From Ceratothoa steindachneri (taxonomy: Eukaryota > Arthropoda > Malacostraca > Isopoda > Cymothoidae): DNA of 64,000 nucleotides. Position numbers and translations under genes: made by a program. Every line of letters begins with the position of its first letter. Position 1 is the stretch's first letter. The notes under the pieces were generated by a model. The model made no database searches. It was not told where the DNA came from and was given only the letters and a program-made list of their open reading frames with translations. Of this stretch, positions 55,549-64,000 are shown one piece after another. The stretch is from the NCBI GenBank assembly GCA_963969495.1, contig OZ018328.1:5075886-5139885 (forward strand). The letters are read 5' to 3'.

Positions 55549-58500
55549 AAGCTGTTAGAGGTAAGGGAATAACAGGAATAGAGGGCAGGTGTAGGAAATG
55601 GAAGGGATGCAGTGATAGAGGAATAGCTAGGGGAGAGGGCATACTGATGCGTTATAGGGGGACTAATGCACAAGTGAATGAGCAGATAACTAGGAATAAA
55701 AAAGCACAATGCAATGAAGATGGGAATAATAAAAAAACCTTAAAAATATACTACACAAATGGTCGGAGTATAAGGAATAAGATAGATCTCTTAAGAGCGT
55801 TAGCAAGTGAAGAGAATTTTGATATAATTGCGATAACAGAGTCATGGCTTGATTTGGCAGGTAATCACTTTAAACCTGAGGTTGAGATTGAGGGCTTTAA
55901 CATGTTCCATACAGATAGGAATAGGAAGAGAGGAGGAGGGGTTATTATTTATATTAAAGATAATCTCCAGTGTTGTGTAAACAGTACAATTAAATTAGAT
56001 GATAACACAGAGTCATTATGGCTAAATGTAAAGGAAGGTAAAAACAAGCTTGTCTTAGGATTATTATACAGACCACCAAATTTTAGTAAGGAAGCTTCAA
56101 ATCTTCTTTGGCAGGAGATTGAACGGGCATGTAGAAGTAAGCATGTGTGTATAATGGGCGATTTTAATTACAGAAATATAGACTGGGAAGCTCTTGTGGG
56201 TGATCAGGAGGCTGAGGAATTTTTGAATGTTGTCCAAGATAATTTTCTGAGGCAGATTATTAACGAACCCACTAGAGGTAATAATATACTGGATTTAGTT
56301 CTGACAAATAGGGAAGAAGTTATTAAGGATACTGAGATTGGAGGAAATTTGGGTAATAGTGACCATTGTGAAATTAGATTCAAGATGAAATGGAATGGTA
56401 TTGATAGTAGCATGAACAATGTTAAAATTCCTGACTTTAGAAGAGCAAATTATAATGGGCTCAGGACTTACCTGGAGGCAGTTGTACAGAAACCAGGCAA
56501 TGAAATCAATTCAGGAATAGATTCAATGATATCAGTTAGTGGAGACAATAATCACCAGGAGGAAGAGATTACAATTGAAGAGGAGTATGAAAGAATAATT
56601 GAGCAATTAATTACAGGTCAGATGATTAACATTCCATATAAGGAGATTAGGACTAAAAATAATGACCCAAAATGGATGACAGATAAAATTAAGCATTATA
56701 TTGGCATTAAAAAGGGCATTTATAGGAAAATAAAAAATGGAGAGGATCACTTAAGGCAGAGATATAATGAACTAGCAAGAGATGTTAAAAAGTTAGTTAG
56801 AGTAGCAAGGAGAAATTATGAAATTAAAGTGGCAAATAGGGCAAAGGAAGATCCTAAAAGTTTTTATCAATTATACAAAACTAAGGTTAGAGATAAAATA
56901 GGCCCACTTATAGATTCCAATGGACAATTAGTGAGTGATAGGGACTCAATGGCTGGAATGCTAAATGACTTTTTTCTCTCAGTATTTACACAGGAGGATA
57001 CTCTAAATATACCTGAGGTGTCAATGATCTTTCGGGGTAATGATGAAGAGAAATTAAAGGATATATTGATCACAAAGGAGATAGTGACAAAGGAAATTGA
57101 TAAAATCAAAAGTAGTAAAGCACCCGGTCCTGATGAGCTCTTTCCTAGAATTTTTAAAGAATGTAAGGATGTGTTAAGTGAGCCCCTAGCATGCATCTTT
57201 AGAAAATCATTGGAGAGTGGCATTGTGCCAGTGGCATGGAAGAAAGCCAATGTGATACCTATATTTAAGAAAGGGGATAAAACAAATATGTCTAATTACA
57301 GACCAGTAAGTTTGACATCAGTGGTAGGGAAAATGATGGAATCTATTATAGCAAGGAATATTAGAGATCACTTGGATAAGCATAAGTTATTAAAAGAATC
57401 ACAGCATGGCTTTAGTAAGGGTAAATCCTGTCTGACTAATTTGCTGTCTTTTTATAGTAAGGTGTATGAAGCAGCAGATAATGATGAAAACTATGATATT
57501 TTATACTTGGACTTTAGTAAGGCTTTTGATCGAGTGCCACACTTACGACTTCTGAGCAAAGTTAAAGCACACGGGATCGATGGCAGTATATTTAGGTGGA
57601 TTCAGTCATGGCTTAGTGACAGACAGCAAAGAGTTAGTATAGATGGAGTTAAATCTGAGTGGGGGTGTGTTAGCAGTGGAGTTCCTCAAGGATCTGTTTT
57701 GGGTCCCTTGCTATTCTTAATTTATATTAATGATCTTGACATAGGTATAAGTAGTGACCTGAGTAAATTTGCTGATGATACTAAGCTAGGTAGGGCCATT
57801 AGGGCTGATTCTGATGCTGTTGTAATGCAGGAGGAATTGACCATTCTGTCCAATTGGGCCGAGAAATGGCAAATGAAGTTTAACATAGACAAATGTAGTG
57901 TACTTAGTATAGGTAGAAATAATCCATTGAATAGTTATAAATTAAATGGCAGAATTTTAGGGAGGACTGATTGTGAGAGAGACTTGGGTATTTTGGTAAG
58001 TTCAGACCTTCGTCCTAGAAAGCAATGTCTAAATGCTAAGAATAAAGCTAATAGGATATTGGGATTCATCAGGAGGAGTGTAAGCAATAAGAGTGCTGAA
58101 GTCATTCTAAAACTGTATCTGGCGCTAGTTAGGCCTCATCTAGACTATGCAGTACAATTTTGGTCACCATATTATAGGAAGGATATTGATTTGCTTGAGT
58201 CTGTGCAGAGAAGGATGACAAAGATGATTGGTGGGCTAAGGAACTTACCTTAAGGTGAAAGGCTCAGAAAACTAAATCTACATACATTGGAAAGGAGAAG
58301 TCAGAGGGGAATTGATTGAAGTCTTCAAATGGGTAAAAGGATATAATAAAGGGGATCTGGGTAAGGTTCTTATACTTAGTGAACATGACAGGACACGTAG
58401 CAATGGGTTTAAGCTTGATAAGTATAGGTTTAGGAAGGAGATTGGGAGGAATTGGTTTACAAATCGTGTGGTAGATGAATGGAATAGGCTCACTAGGCAT

Positions 58501-58578
58501 GTGATAGAAGCCTCCTCTCTGGGTAGTTTTAAGAATAGATTAGATAAATATATGGATGAAGCTGCTAGATGGGACTGA
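55533..58578 (+). pseudogene. LINE B ORF2: endonuclease-RT with late nonsense and frameshift
   Basis: A 906-residue frame runs from ATG 55533, inside the ORF1 end, to TAA at 58251-58253. Endonuclease: 'TNGRSIRNK', 'TESW' (102-105), 'MGDFN' (208-212), 'NSDH' (275-278). RT: 'KAPGPDELF', 'PIFKKGD', 'HGFSKGKSC', 'LDFSKAFD' (659-666), 'GVPQGSVLGPLLF', 'KFADD' (745-749), then 'LESVQRRMTKMIGGL'. The stop replaces a Tyr codon. A net 2 bp loss near 58298 shifts frame again, after which the conserved C-terminus (58312-58578, 'IEVFKWVKGYNKGD' to 'DEAARWD') is intact. The catalytic core is whole, but about 110 C-terminal residues are detached. Confidence 0.92.
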
Positions 58579-58838
58579 CTTTTTTTTATGTACATATGTA
58601 TATATTTTTCTAAGGAGTGGGAAGATTATATTTTGCGGTTGCATGAATGGACATAATCCTCTGGATGCATTTTATGTATATTGTAGATTAGATCTGACGA
58701 ACTCCTGTTAAGGGTGACAATGTTGATGACTTTTCTCTGGTAAGAAATCTTTTGTGTGTTGAATGGAACAGGAGCTGCCAAGTGTAGGCCATGAATGGTC
58801 TTTTGCAGTCTCCTTCTTTTCTTATGTTCTTATGTATC
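58579..58838 (+). promoter_or_regulatory. LINE B 3' UTR and terminal repeat
   Basis: The same 250 bp occurs at 49002-49250, and its last 60 bp at 47335 and 47579. The end is short repeats of TTCTTATG, typical of CR1/L2-type LINEs, which finish in microsatellite-like units in place of poly(A). It is probably the RT recognition region. Confidence 0.75.
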
Positions 58839-59999
58839 TAGTTTCCCGCCCGCAAAGACCTAATAACACGATCATACTCCTCCCACAACACATCTACCCC
58901 CCTCCTACTCAAATGCAGTCCATCCATCGCATACATTTCTTTCATTCCAACAAACCTATCCCACACATCCACAAACATGACACCTTCCATCTCACACATC
59001 CTCCTCACATAATCATTCAGCCCAATTGCACGAGACATCCATTCTACCCCCAACATCCATTCTTGGAAGCACACCTGTCACAACACCTTTCATTCTACTT
59101 TCTTTCACCTTTTCAATCAACCTCTTGTACCTCTCACGTAACTCACATGCACCCACTTTCTTCACATCATTCACTCCTACATGTGTAATCACAACCGCAT
59201 CCCTTGCACTGCCAGACACCAGCTCCTCATACCTATCAGACAGATCTCTCACTCCAGCACCAGGCAAACACACCCTCAAACCATTCAATCTACTTCCATT
59301 CAACTTCCTATCTAAATATCTAACTCGCGAATCACCCATCACAAGCACTTCAGTCAGACTCCTATTCCTAACCCCCACAGACCTAACTCCATCCCCACTC
59401 CTATTCTCATTCAAACTACCAGTCACTCGAACTCCACCCCCACCCCCATCAGTCATTTCACTTCCAGTTACTTCCTCTCTTAGGGCACTGAATCTATTAG
59501 TCAAGCTAATAGGTTCTGTGTCCCTCTGACTCACACACCTATTCTCCCCCTGGCTAACCACCTCAACAGAGGCAACCCTATTCTCACAAAGAACAGGAGA
59601 AGCCTCCCTAGCTTCATGTTTCCTAACCACTCTCCACTGTCCCCCATCCTCACTAGGCCTATTTCTAACTAATCTAAGGGGGCTAACTTCACTATCACTA
59701 GAACTATCATATCCTACCTCCTCCACCAGCCCTCTACCTTCACCTGAAACATCTAACTGGCCTACCTCACCACCTAACCTATTCCCAAATCTAGGCCTAA
59801 CACTAAGTTCCCTCCTGAGCTCAGCAACTAACCCCTCCAGCCTACATATCCTGTCTAAATCCTGCCTTCTCATCCCCTCTAAATCTACAATGCATTCACG
59901 CAGCCCACATACAACACATGTATACCCCTCACCTAATACACCACAACCAATGCATACATTCCGACACTCATGCTCACTTTCATCCCCAAACTCCATCAC
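58838..59999 (-). pseudogene. LINE A ORF1: zinc finger plus SGNH esterase, one frameshift
   Basis: The ATG at 59999 opens 328 codons. Five Cys (12, 16, 19, 28, 31) form a finger-like N-terminus, followed by an acidic-serine region and the esterase motifs 'VMGDSRVRYL', 'GAGVRD' and 'VGVNDVKK'. A one-base insertion near 59050 changes frame. The other frame continues 'GVEWMSRAIGL', 'FVDVWDRF' and 'DGLHLSRRG' to the stop at 58838. It is the ORF1 partner of the ORF2 at 51638-54541, now about 4.3 kb away because LINE B lies between them. Confidence 0.92.
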
Positions 60000-60077
60000 T
60001 TATTCAAACAAAGAAAGAACTTAAGTAGCAATAAGAAAAAGAAGAAGAGCAACTTAGCTTTCGCTGATTGTGGTGAG

Positions 60078-60276
60078 AAAAAAACAAAAAACAAACAAAC
60101 TATAGAAAAATCTGAAAAATAGATCAACAGACTGAGAGCTCTATAAAACACGTGCTACCTGTTCGAAGGTCAGTCGAAGACTGACCTTCGAACAGGTAGC
60201 ACATGTTTTATAGAGCTCTCAGTCTGTTGATCTATTTTTCAGATTTTTCTATAGTTTGTTTGTTTTTTGTTTTTTT
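60078..60276. repeat. Near-perfect palindrome: two LINE A 5' ends head to head
   Basis: Arms 60078-60175 and 60179-60276 (98 bp each) are complementary with about one mismatch and a 3 base spacer (GAA). The left arm leads into minus-strand LINE A ORF1, the right arm into a plus-strand LINE A copy. The arm is therefore probably the LINE A 5' UTR start. Confidence 0.95.
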
Positions 60277-60729
60277 GTTTTTTGTTGTTTTAATTTTTAA
60301 ATAGTGCTCCCTAGACCTATTTCAGGGAAATTTAATGGCTCAAAGTGAGGCAGGGAAAGGAAGCAAACACAGATTTGTAGAAGGTAGGCAGGGAAATACA
60401 AGAGTACAGGGTCGGGAAAGGAGAGAAAAGATATGCAGAGGAGATAGCCCCTCAGGTGCTTCAGGGATAGGTGGGCTGAGTTGTCTTTACACAAATGCTC
60501 GTAGTCTTAGAAATAAGAGAGATGAATTATTTAATTATATCATTCATGAAGATATACTATATAATATGTATAGTTGAATCATGGGTTGATGAAAATATAT
60601 TTAATGATAATGTGAGTGAATTTGAACTAGAGGGTTATACTATGTACATTAGTCAAAGGAGAGATAGGACTGGTGGTGGGTTGATTATTTATATCAGAAA
60701 TAGCATTTCTTCAAATCTAAATAACTCTA

Positions 60730-60815
60730 TAAAGCAAGGAGAAGGTGAATCATTATGGTAAAGCAAGGAGAAGGTGAATCATTATGGTAAAGCAAGGAGA
60801 AGGTGAATCATTATG
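60730..60815 (+). repeat. 29 bp unit repeated three times
   Basis: Units at 60730-60758, 60759-60787 and 60788-60815 begin TAAAGCAAGGAGAAGG. They are perfect apart from the truncated last one, and lie exactly at the internal deletion point of the LINE copy. Confidence 0.95.
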
Positions 60816-61066
60816 CATAGATACTAGTAAGGCATCTGGCCCTGACAACATTCATTCTAGGATACTCAAAGAAGGTGTAGAAAGTATTTCGGTAGCTCTT
60901 GAGAAGATATTTATTAGATCACTAGAGTCTGGAGAAATACTTAATGGTTAGGAATTAGTGAATGTAGTGCCACTTTTTTAAAAAGGAAATAAAGAGGATC
61001 CCAATAACTTTAGACCTGTAAGCTTAACTTCTATAGTTTGTAAAATTCTGGAGAAGATAGTTAACA

Positions 61067-62071
61067 TGACATAACATAATTTCACGGATGACAAATGCCA
61101 CAAGGGCCTATCAAAGGTCATCCGCATCCATCAAAACCCACCCACAAAAAGCACCATCGCCAGGGGAAGACAAAATCAAAGTCCCCCCCAATATAATATA
61201 ACAGATGACAAAAGCCATAAGGGCCCATCATAGGTCATCCAAGTCAAACAGCCTCTTTTTTAAGGCACCCAAACTCCCAAGAAAACTACATCCAGAGGAT
61301 TGCGTCCAGAAACAAGGGTATCACCAATCAAGGCTTGTCAAGAACTAAATCATGCAGCTATAGATATATACAAACAATATTAATATATACAAAACTTAGG
61401 AACCATCGCAACCTTCCCTCCCCATAAACTCATCCAACCTACTCTTAAATACATTTAAATTTGGACTACCTACTACCCTCCGCGGCAATTTGTTCCAGAA
61501 GTCTATCACTCTATTGGTGAAAAAATATTTTCTTAAATCCAACCTACACTCTTGCTTTTTAATTTTCAAGTGGTGACCTCTAGTCCAATTTCCATCATCT
61601 AACTCAAAACACTTGCTAACATCCAATTTATCTATCCCAGAAATTTTTTTAAAGAGCTCAATCATATCCCCTCTCACACACCTCCTTTCGAACGAGAACA
61701 TATTTAATAGCCTCAGTCTATCTATATATTCAAGGTGCCTCAGGGAAGGAATAATCTTTGTTGCACTGACTCGAGAAGGTTAATATCATGTCTAAAATAT
61801 GAGGACCATGCCTGTATACAGTACTCTAGATGTGGCCTAACATAAGAGTTATAGAGTTCAAGAATAACCTCCTTACTTTTGTAACTGACATTTCTCTTAA
61901 TGAAACCCAGCACTCTATTTGCCCTATTTCTTGCTTCAATACACTGCTTAGAAAACCTTAATGACTTATCTATTACTACTCCTAGATCTTTCTCATCCTC
62001 TACTGAGCTCAGCCAATGCCCCTCCATTTCATAGTTAAATTCTCTATTATCTTTTCCCATGTTAATAACTT
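61067..62071 (-). mobile_element. 5'-truncated LINE A inserted in the second LINE A copy
   Basis: The 3' tail (AACATAACATAA on plus) starts at about 61070, followed by both stem-loops, the 3' UTR and RT C-terminus. A loss of about 10 bp between GTTGC repeats near 61762 shifts frame. The 5' end stops in 'CKVINMGKDNREF'. The interrupted host LINE continues on both sides. Possible target duplication AGTTAA/TTTAAG is imperfect. Confidence 0.88.
61396..62071 (-). pseudogene. LINE A ORF2 C-terminal fragment
   Basis: Two frames joined by the small deletion: 62071-61740 ('VINMGKDNREFNYEMEGHWL', 'EKDLGVVIDKSLRF', 'RPHLEYCIQAWSSYF') and 61701-61396 ('SFERRCVRGDMIELF' to 'GREGCDGS'). High similarity to the intact ORF2 marks a recent copy. 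No catalytic motif is included. Confidence 0.88.
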
Positions 62072-62404
62072 TAAGAACAGGATTTCTGACCATCTAGAGA
62101 GGGTTAGGTTAATAAATGATGCTCAGCATGGGTTTAGAAGAGGTAGATCGTGTTTAACTAATTTACTGGAGTTTATGGATTATGTAACTAAAGAATTAGA
62201 TAGGGGTGAGAAAGTTGATGTGAGATACTTATATTTCAGCAAAGCTTTTGATAAGGTTCCACATAGGAGACTAGTTTACAAATTAAAAATGCATGGGATA
62301 TGTGGTAAAGTTTTGAATTGGATAACTGGATGGCTGAAAGACTGGAAACAGAGAGTTGTGCTGAATGGGGTGAGGTCACAGTGGAGGGACATTATCAATG
62401 GTGT

Positions 62405-63400
62405 TGTAGCGGCGGGATCGCGATTCCCTGGCCAAAGATTCCCGCCGCCCTGACAAGGTCCGCTCGGTGGTTCAAGAAGAGGGTATTGAGGAGAGAGAGT
62501 ATTTTCTAAATTTAATTTACACACAAAAAAGAAATTAACCACAACCCCAAAAAACAAAAATGTAAATTTACCCAATTTCCAAAATATTATCTATCTTAAA
62601 CCACAACCAAAGATATTTATATATATATAGATATATAGTGGGCCTTACAACTTTACCCTGGCCACACACACGCAAATAGGAAATGTTTAGGGCTTCACAA
62701 ACAGATTGCCCAGTGCCACCATGTGAGTCTGTTCTACTTTCTTCAGCTCTGGGAGCACTATTACCGGTATGGGAGGGGGAGGGGGAGGGAAAGGGAGGCG
62801 GGCCCGCTTTCTTGAGGGAAGAGAGGTTCCCTTTTCTTAAGGGACTGGAAGTTCAACTTCCGCCAAGGCGAATGATTTGCACTCAAGGATGAGGAAGTGG
62901 TGGCTCTAGTCAGAGCGGAAAGTGCGAGGGCTCAGGCCCCAATCAATGCGTCCCTTTTCTGCCACACGAGTCAAGATTGGCTTCAGCCGTATCCAAAAGC
63001 CAGATGTCGGCGACAATCGGTACCACGGAACTGGAAAAGAGAAGGCACATTCAGTCACCTATTCACTGCCACACTCAAACATCTTTACTCCTAACTCATT
63101 CAACCATATCCACTCTCACACAATCTTCACTCACCTATCCTCCGTCCAGGCGGTTCTTCCTTCTTCAGTCACAACTAATGACTTCCAAACTTTTACCTAT
63201 ACTTTCTAACTAAAAATATATGCTGAAAGAATCCGCCTAAAAAGAAAACAGGAGATGAATGGGGGAGCACGATAGAGATCCATCGAGTCCCCCCACACAA
63301 AGCAAAGACGGTGATCACACGATCCACACACACACACATTCTGCAAAAGAAGAAAAAGATTAGACATAGGGGAGGGGAGGCGGACAACCAAACTACTACA
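62405..63400 (-). mobile_element. 3' LTR (996 bp) of an LTR retrotransposon running off the right edge
   Basis: On the minus strand it starts TGTAGTAGTTTGG (at 63400) and ends CGCTACA (at 62405). The LINE sequence it enters stops at GGTGT (62400-62404), the probable 5 bp target. The element's internal region lies to the right, on the minus strand. Its ends differ from those of the three TGTCGT solo LTRs, so it is another family. Confidence 0.85.
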
Positions 63401-63410
63401 TCCCTCCCAG
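63401..63410 (-). promoter_or_regulatory. Polypurine tract
   Basis: CTGGGAGGGA read on the minus strand lies immediately before the LTR start. This is the expected position for the plus-strand DNA primer of an LTR retrotransposon. Confidence 0.75.
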
Positions 63411-63457
63411 CTAAATTCGCCTCACCTCACCATGTCTCAATCCCCATCTTCATTCAT

Positions 63458-64000
63458 TCACAATGCTTTCGACATCACCCAGTCATACTCTTTCACTCTG
63501 CCTCTCCTCCTAGTCACAGGTCCATCAACTGTCTCTGTCATCTGTCGTAATGTCTCCTCATGTCTGACCATGGCCCCTTCTCTATGTACTTCATCCACAC
63601 ACACATCCGACATTCCCTGACCAATCCCACTCAAATCCTCAACTAACCTCTCTACTACATCCATCAAACCTTCCCATTCTTTCATAGCATTTATCGACTC
63701 TTGTTCCAATTTCGCACTTATCCCATTTATACTCTCTAGCATAGACTCAGACTCATTCAACGGAAACTTACAAATACTGTACGTTCTATCATATACTCCA
63801 TCTCGATCTTGCACAAACCCAGAAAACTCTCTCACATCACTCTTACGCTTCCCCCTTCGATGTTCAACTAACACTAACTGCTTCCCCTCTAAAGCACTAG
63901 CTATATCATCCACCATTTCACAGTCTTGCATTCTTTCAGACAGATATTCATTCACCGGATGTTGCACCAAATATTCAGGAGGTTCACGCCACTTTCGCAA
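63458..64000 (-). CDS. Last ORF of the LTR retrotransposon (partial, function unknown)
   Basis: About 180 codons are visible; the frame is open at the window edge, so the N-terminus is missing. It stops at 63458, 47 bp before the polypurine tract. The sequence is charged, without a signal peptide or membrane segment. It includes a mixed acidic helix-rich part and ends in a basic tail, 'PVTRRRGRVKEY'. That position and basic tail fit the C-terminus of an integrase/polyprotein, but a gag-like or accessory ORF is also possible. No catalytic motif is visible in this part. Confidence 0.6.
   Translation of the reverse strand: MRKWREPPEYLVQHPVNEYLSERMQDCEMVDDIASALEGKQLVLVEHRRGKRKSDVREFSGFVQDRDGVYDRTYSICKFPLNESESMLESINGISAKLEQESINAMKEWEGLMDVVERLVEDLSGIGQGMSDVCVDEVHREGAMVRHEETLRQMTETVDGPVTRRRGRVKEYDWVMSKAL

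Larger units (their letters stand above)
54565..58838 (+). mobile_element. LINE B (CR1 group), nearly full length, inserted in LINE A
   Basis: TAGTTT flanks it at 54559-54564 and 58839-58844. Joining the flanks restores the LINE A ORF1/ORF2 boundary, as seen uninterrupted at 39965-39985. The element has two overlapping ORFs, a 3' UTR of about 260 bp and a TTCTTATG-type end. Its 5' end is cut just inside ORF1. Confidence 0.92.
60179..62404 (+). pseudogene. Second LINE A-type copy, deleted and twice interrupted
   Basis: After the 5' UTR arm the ORF1 is missing and ORF2 begins near 60335 ('GASGIGGLSCLYTNARSLRNK'), frameshifted near 60560. At 60730-60815 a 29 bp unit occurs three times, and the sequence jumps from the endonuclease to the RT entry ('DTSKASGPDNIHSRILKEGVE', from 60819). 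At 61066 a minus-strand LINE A insertion intervenes. RT resumes at 62072 with 'KNRISDHLERVRL', 'HGFRRGRSCLTNLLEF' and 'YFSKAFDKVPH', and is cut at 62404 by an LTR element. Protein identity to the intact ORF2 is lower than between the 1388 bp duplicates, so it is a diverged subfamily. Confidence 0.88.

Overview
This is eukaryotic DNA with almost no host coding capacity. It looks like a transposon-dense arthropod genome, most likely a crustacean. Four things point that way: a secreted tachylectin/ficolin-type fibrinogen-related protein, several CR1-group LINE families with esterase- or PHD-bearing ORF1s, Penelope-like elements with GIY-YIG endonucleases, and many long (AT)n tracts. The crustacean assignment rests on remembered family resemblance; no search was run. 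No operon, CRISPR array, rRNA or convincing tRNA was seen.

The only intact host-type gene is an intronless fibrinogen-domain lectin at 27291-28211 (+). It belongs to a local three-copy family. Copy 1 (1718-4025, +) is a pseudogene split by a solo LTR. Copy 3 (38525-39359, -) is a truncated, frameshifted, inverted pseudogene. Upstream flank is shared by copies 1 and 2, and about 650 bp of downstream flank by copies 2 and 3, so genomic segments were copied.

Layout. 1-10 kb: lectin pseudogene, a Penelope-like 3' end with a hammerhead-like motif, a solo LTR inserted in an unidentified long repeat, and a degenerate minus-strand LINE. 10.5-23.1 kb: a 6.3 kb tandem duplication of a composite block (LINE fragment, Tc1 element, (AT)n, FLYWCH-type Mutator-like element containing a small hAT-like MITE, Penelope-like RT). 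23-39 kb: a third solo LTR, the intact lectin gene, LINE remnants, a second copy of the unidentified repeat, and lectin copy 3. 39-48 kb: a LINE A fragment, a degenerate hAT transposase, a LINE with PHD and RRM-like ORF1, and a fold-back pair of MITEs. 48-62.4 kb: a LINE nest. A minus-strand LINE A (ORF1 58838-59999, intact ORF2 51638-54541) is split by a nearly complete plus-strand LINE B (54565-58838), has a 1388 bp tandem duplication at its 3' side, and meets a second LINE A copy head to head in a near-perfect 98 bp-arm palindrome. 62.4-64 kb: the 3' LTR, polypurine tract and last ORF of a minus-strand LTR retrotransposon that runs off the right edge.

Three independent LTR insertions share a TGTCGT start and perfect 5 bp target duplications; two have an uninterrupted paralogous site inside this window. 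Insertion order can therefore be read directly from the sequence in several places.
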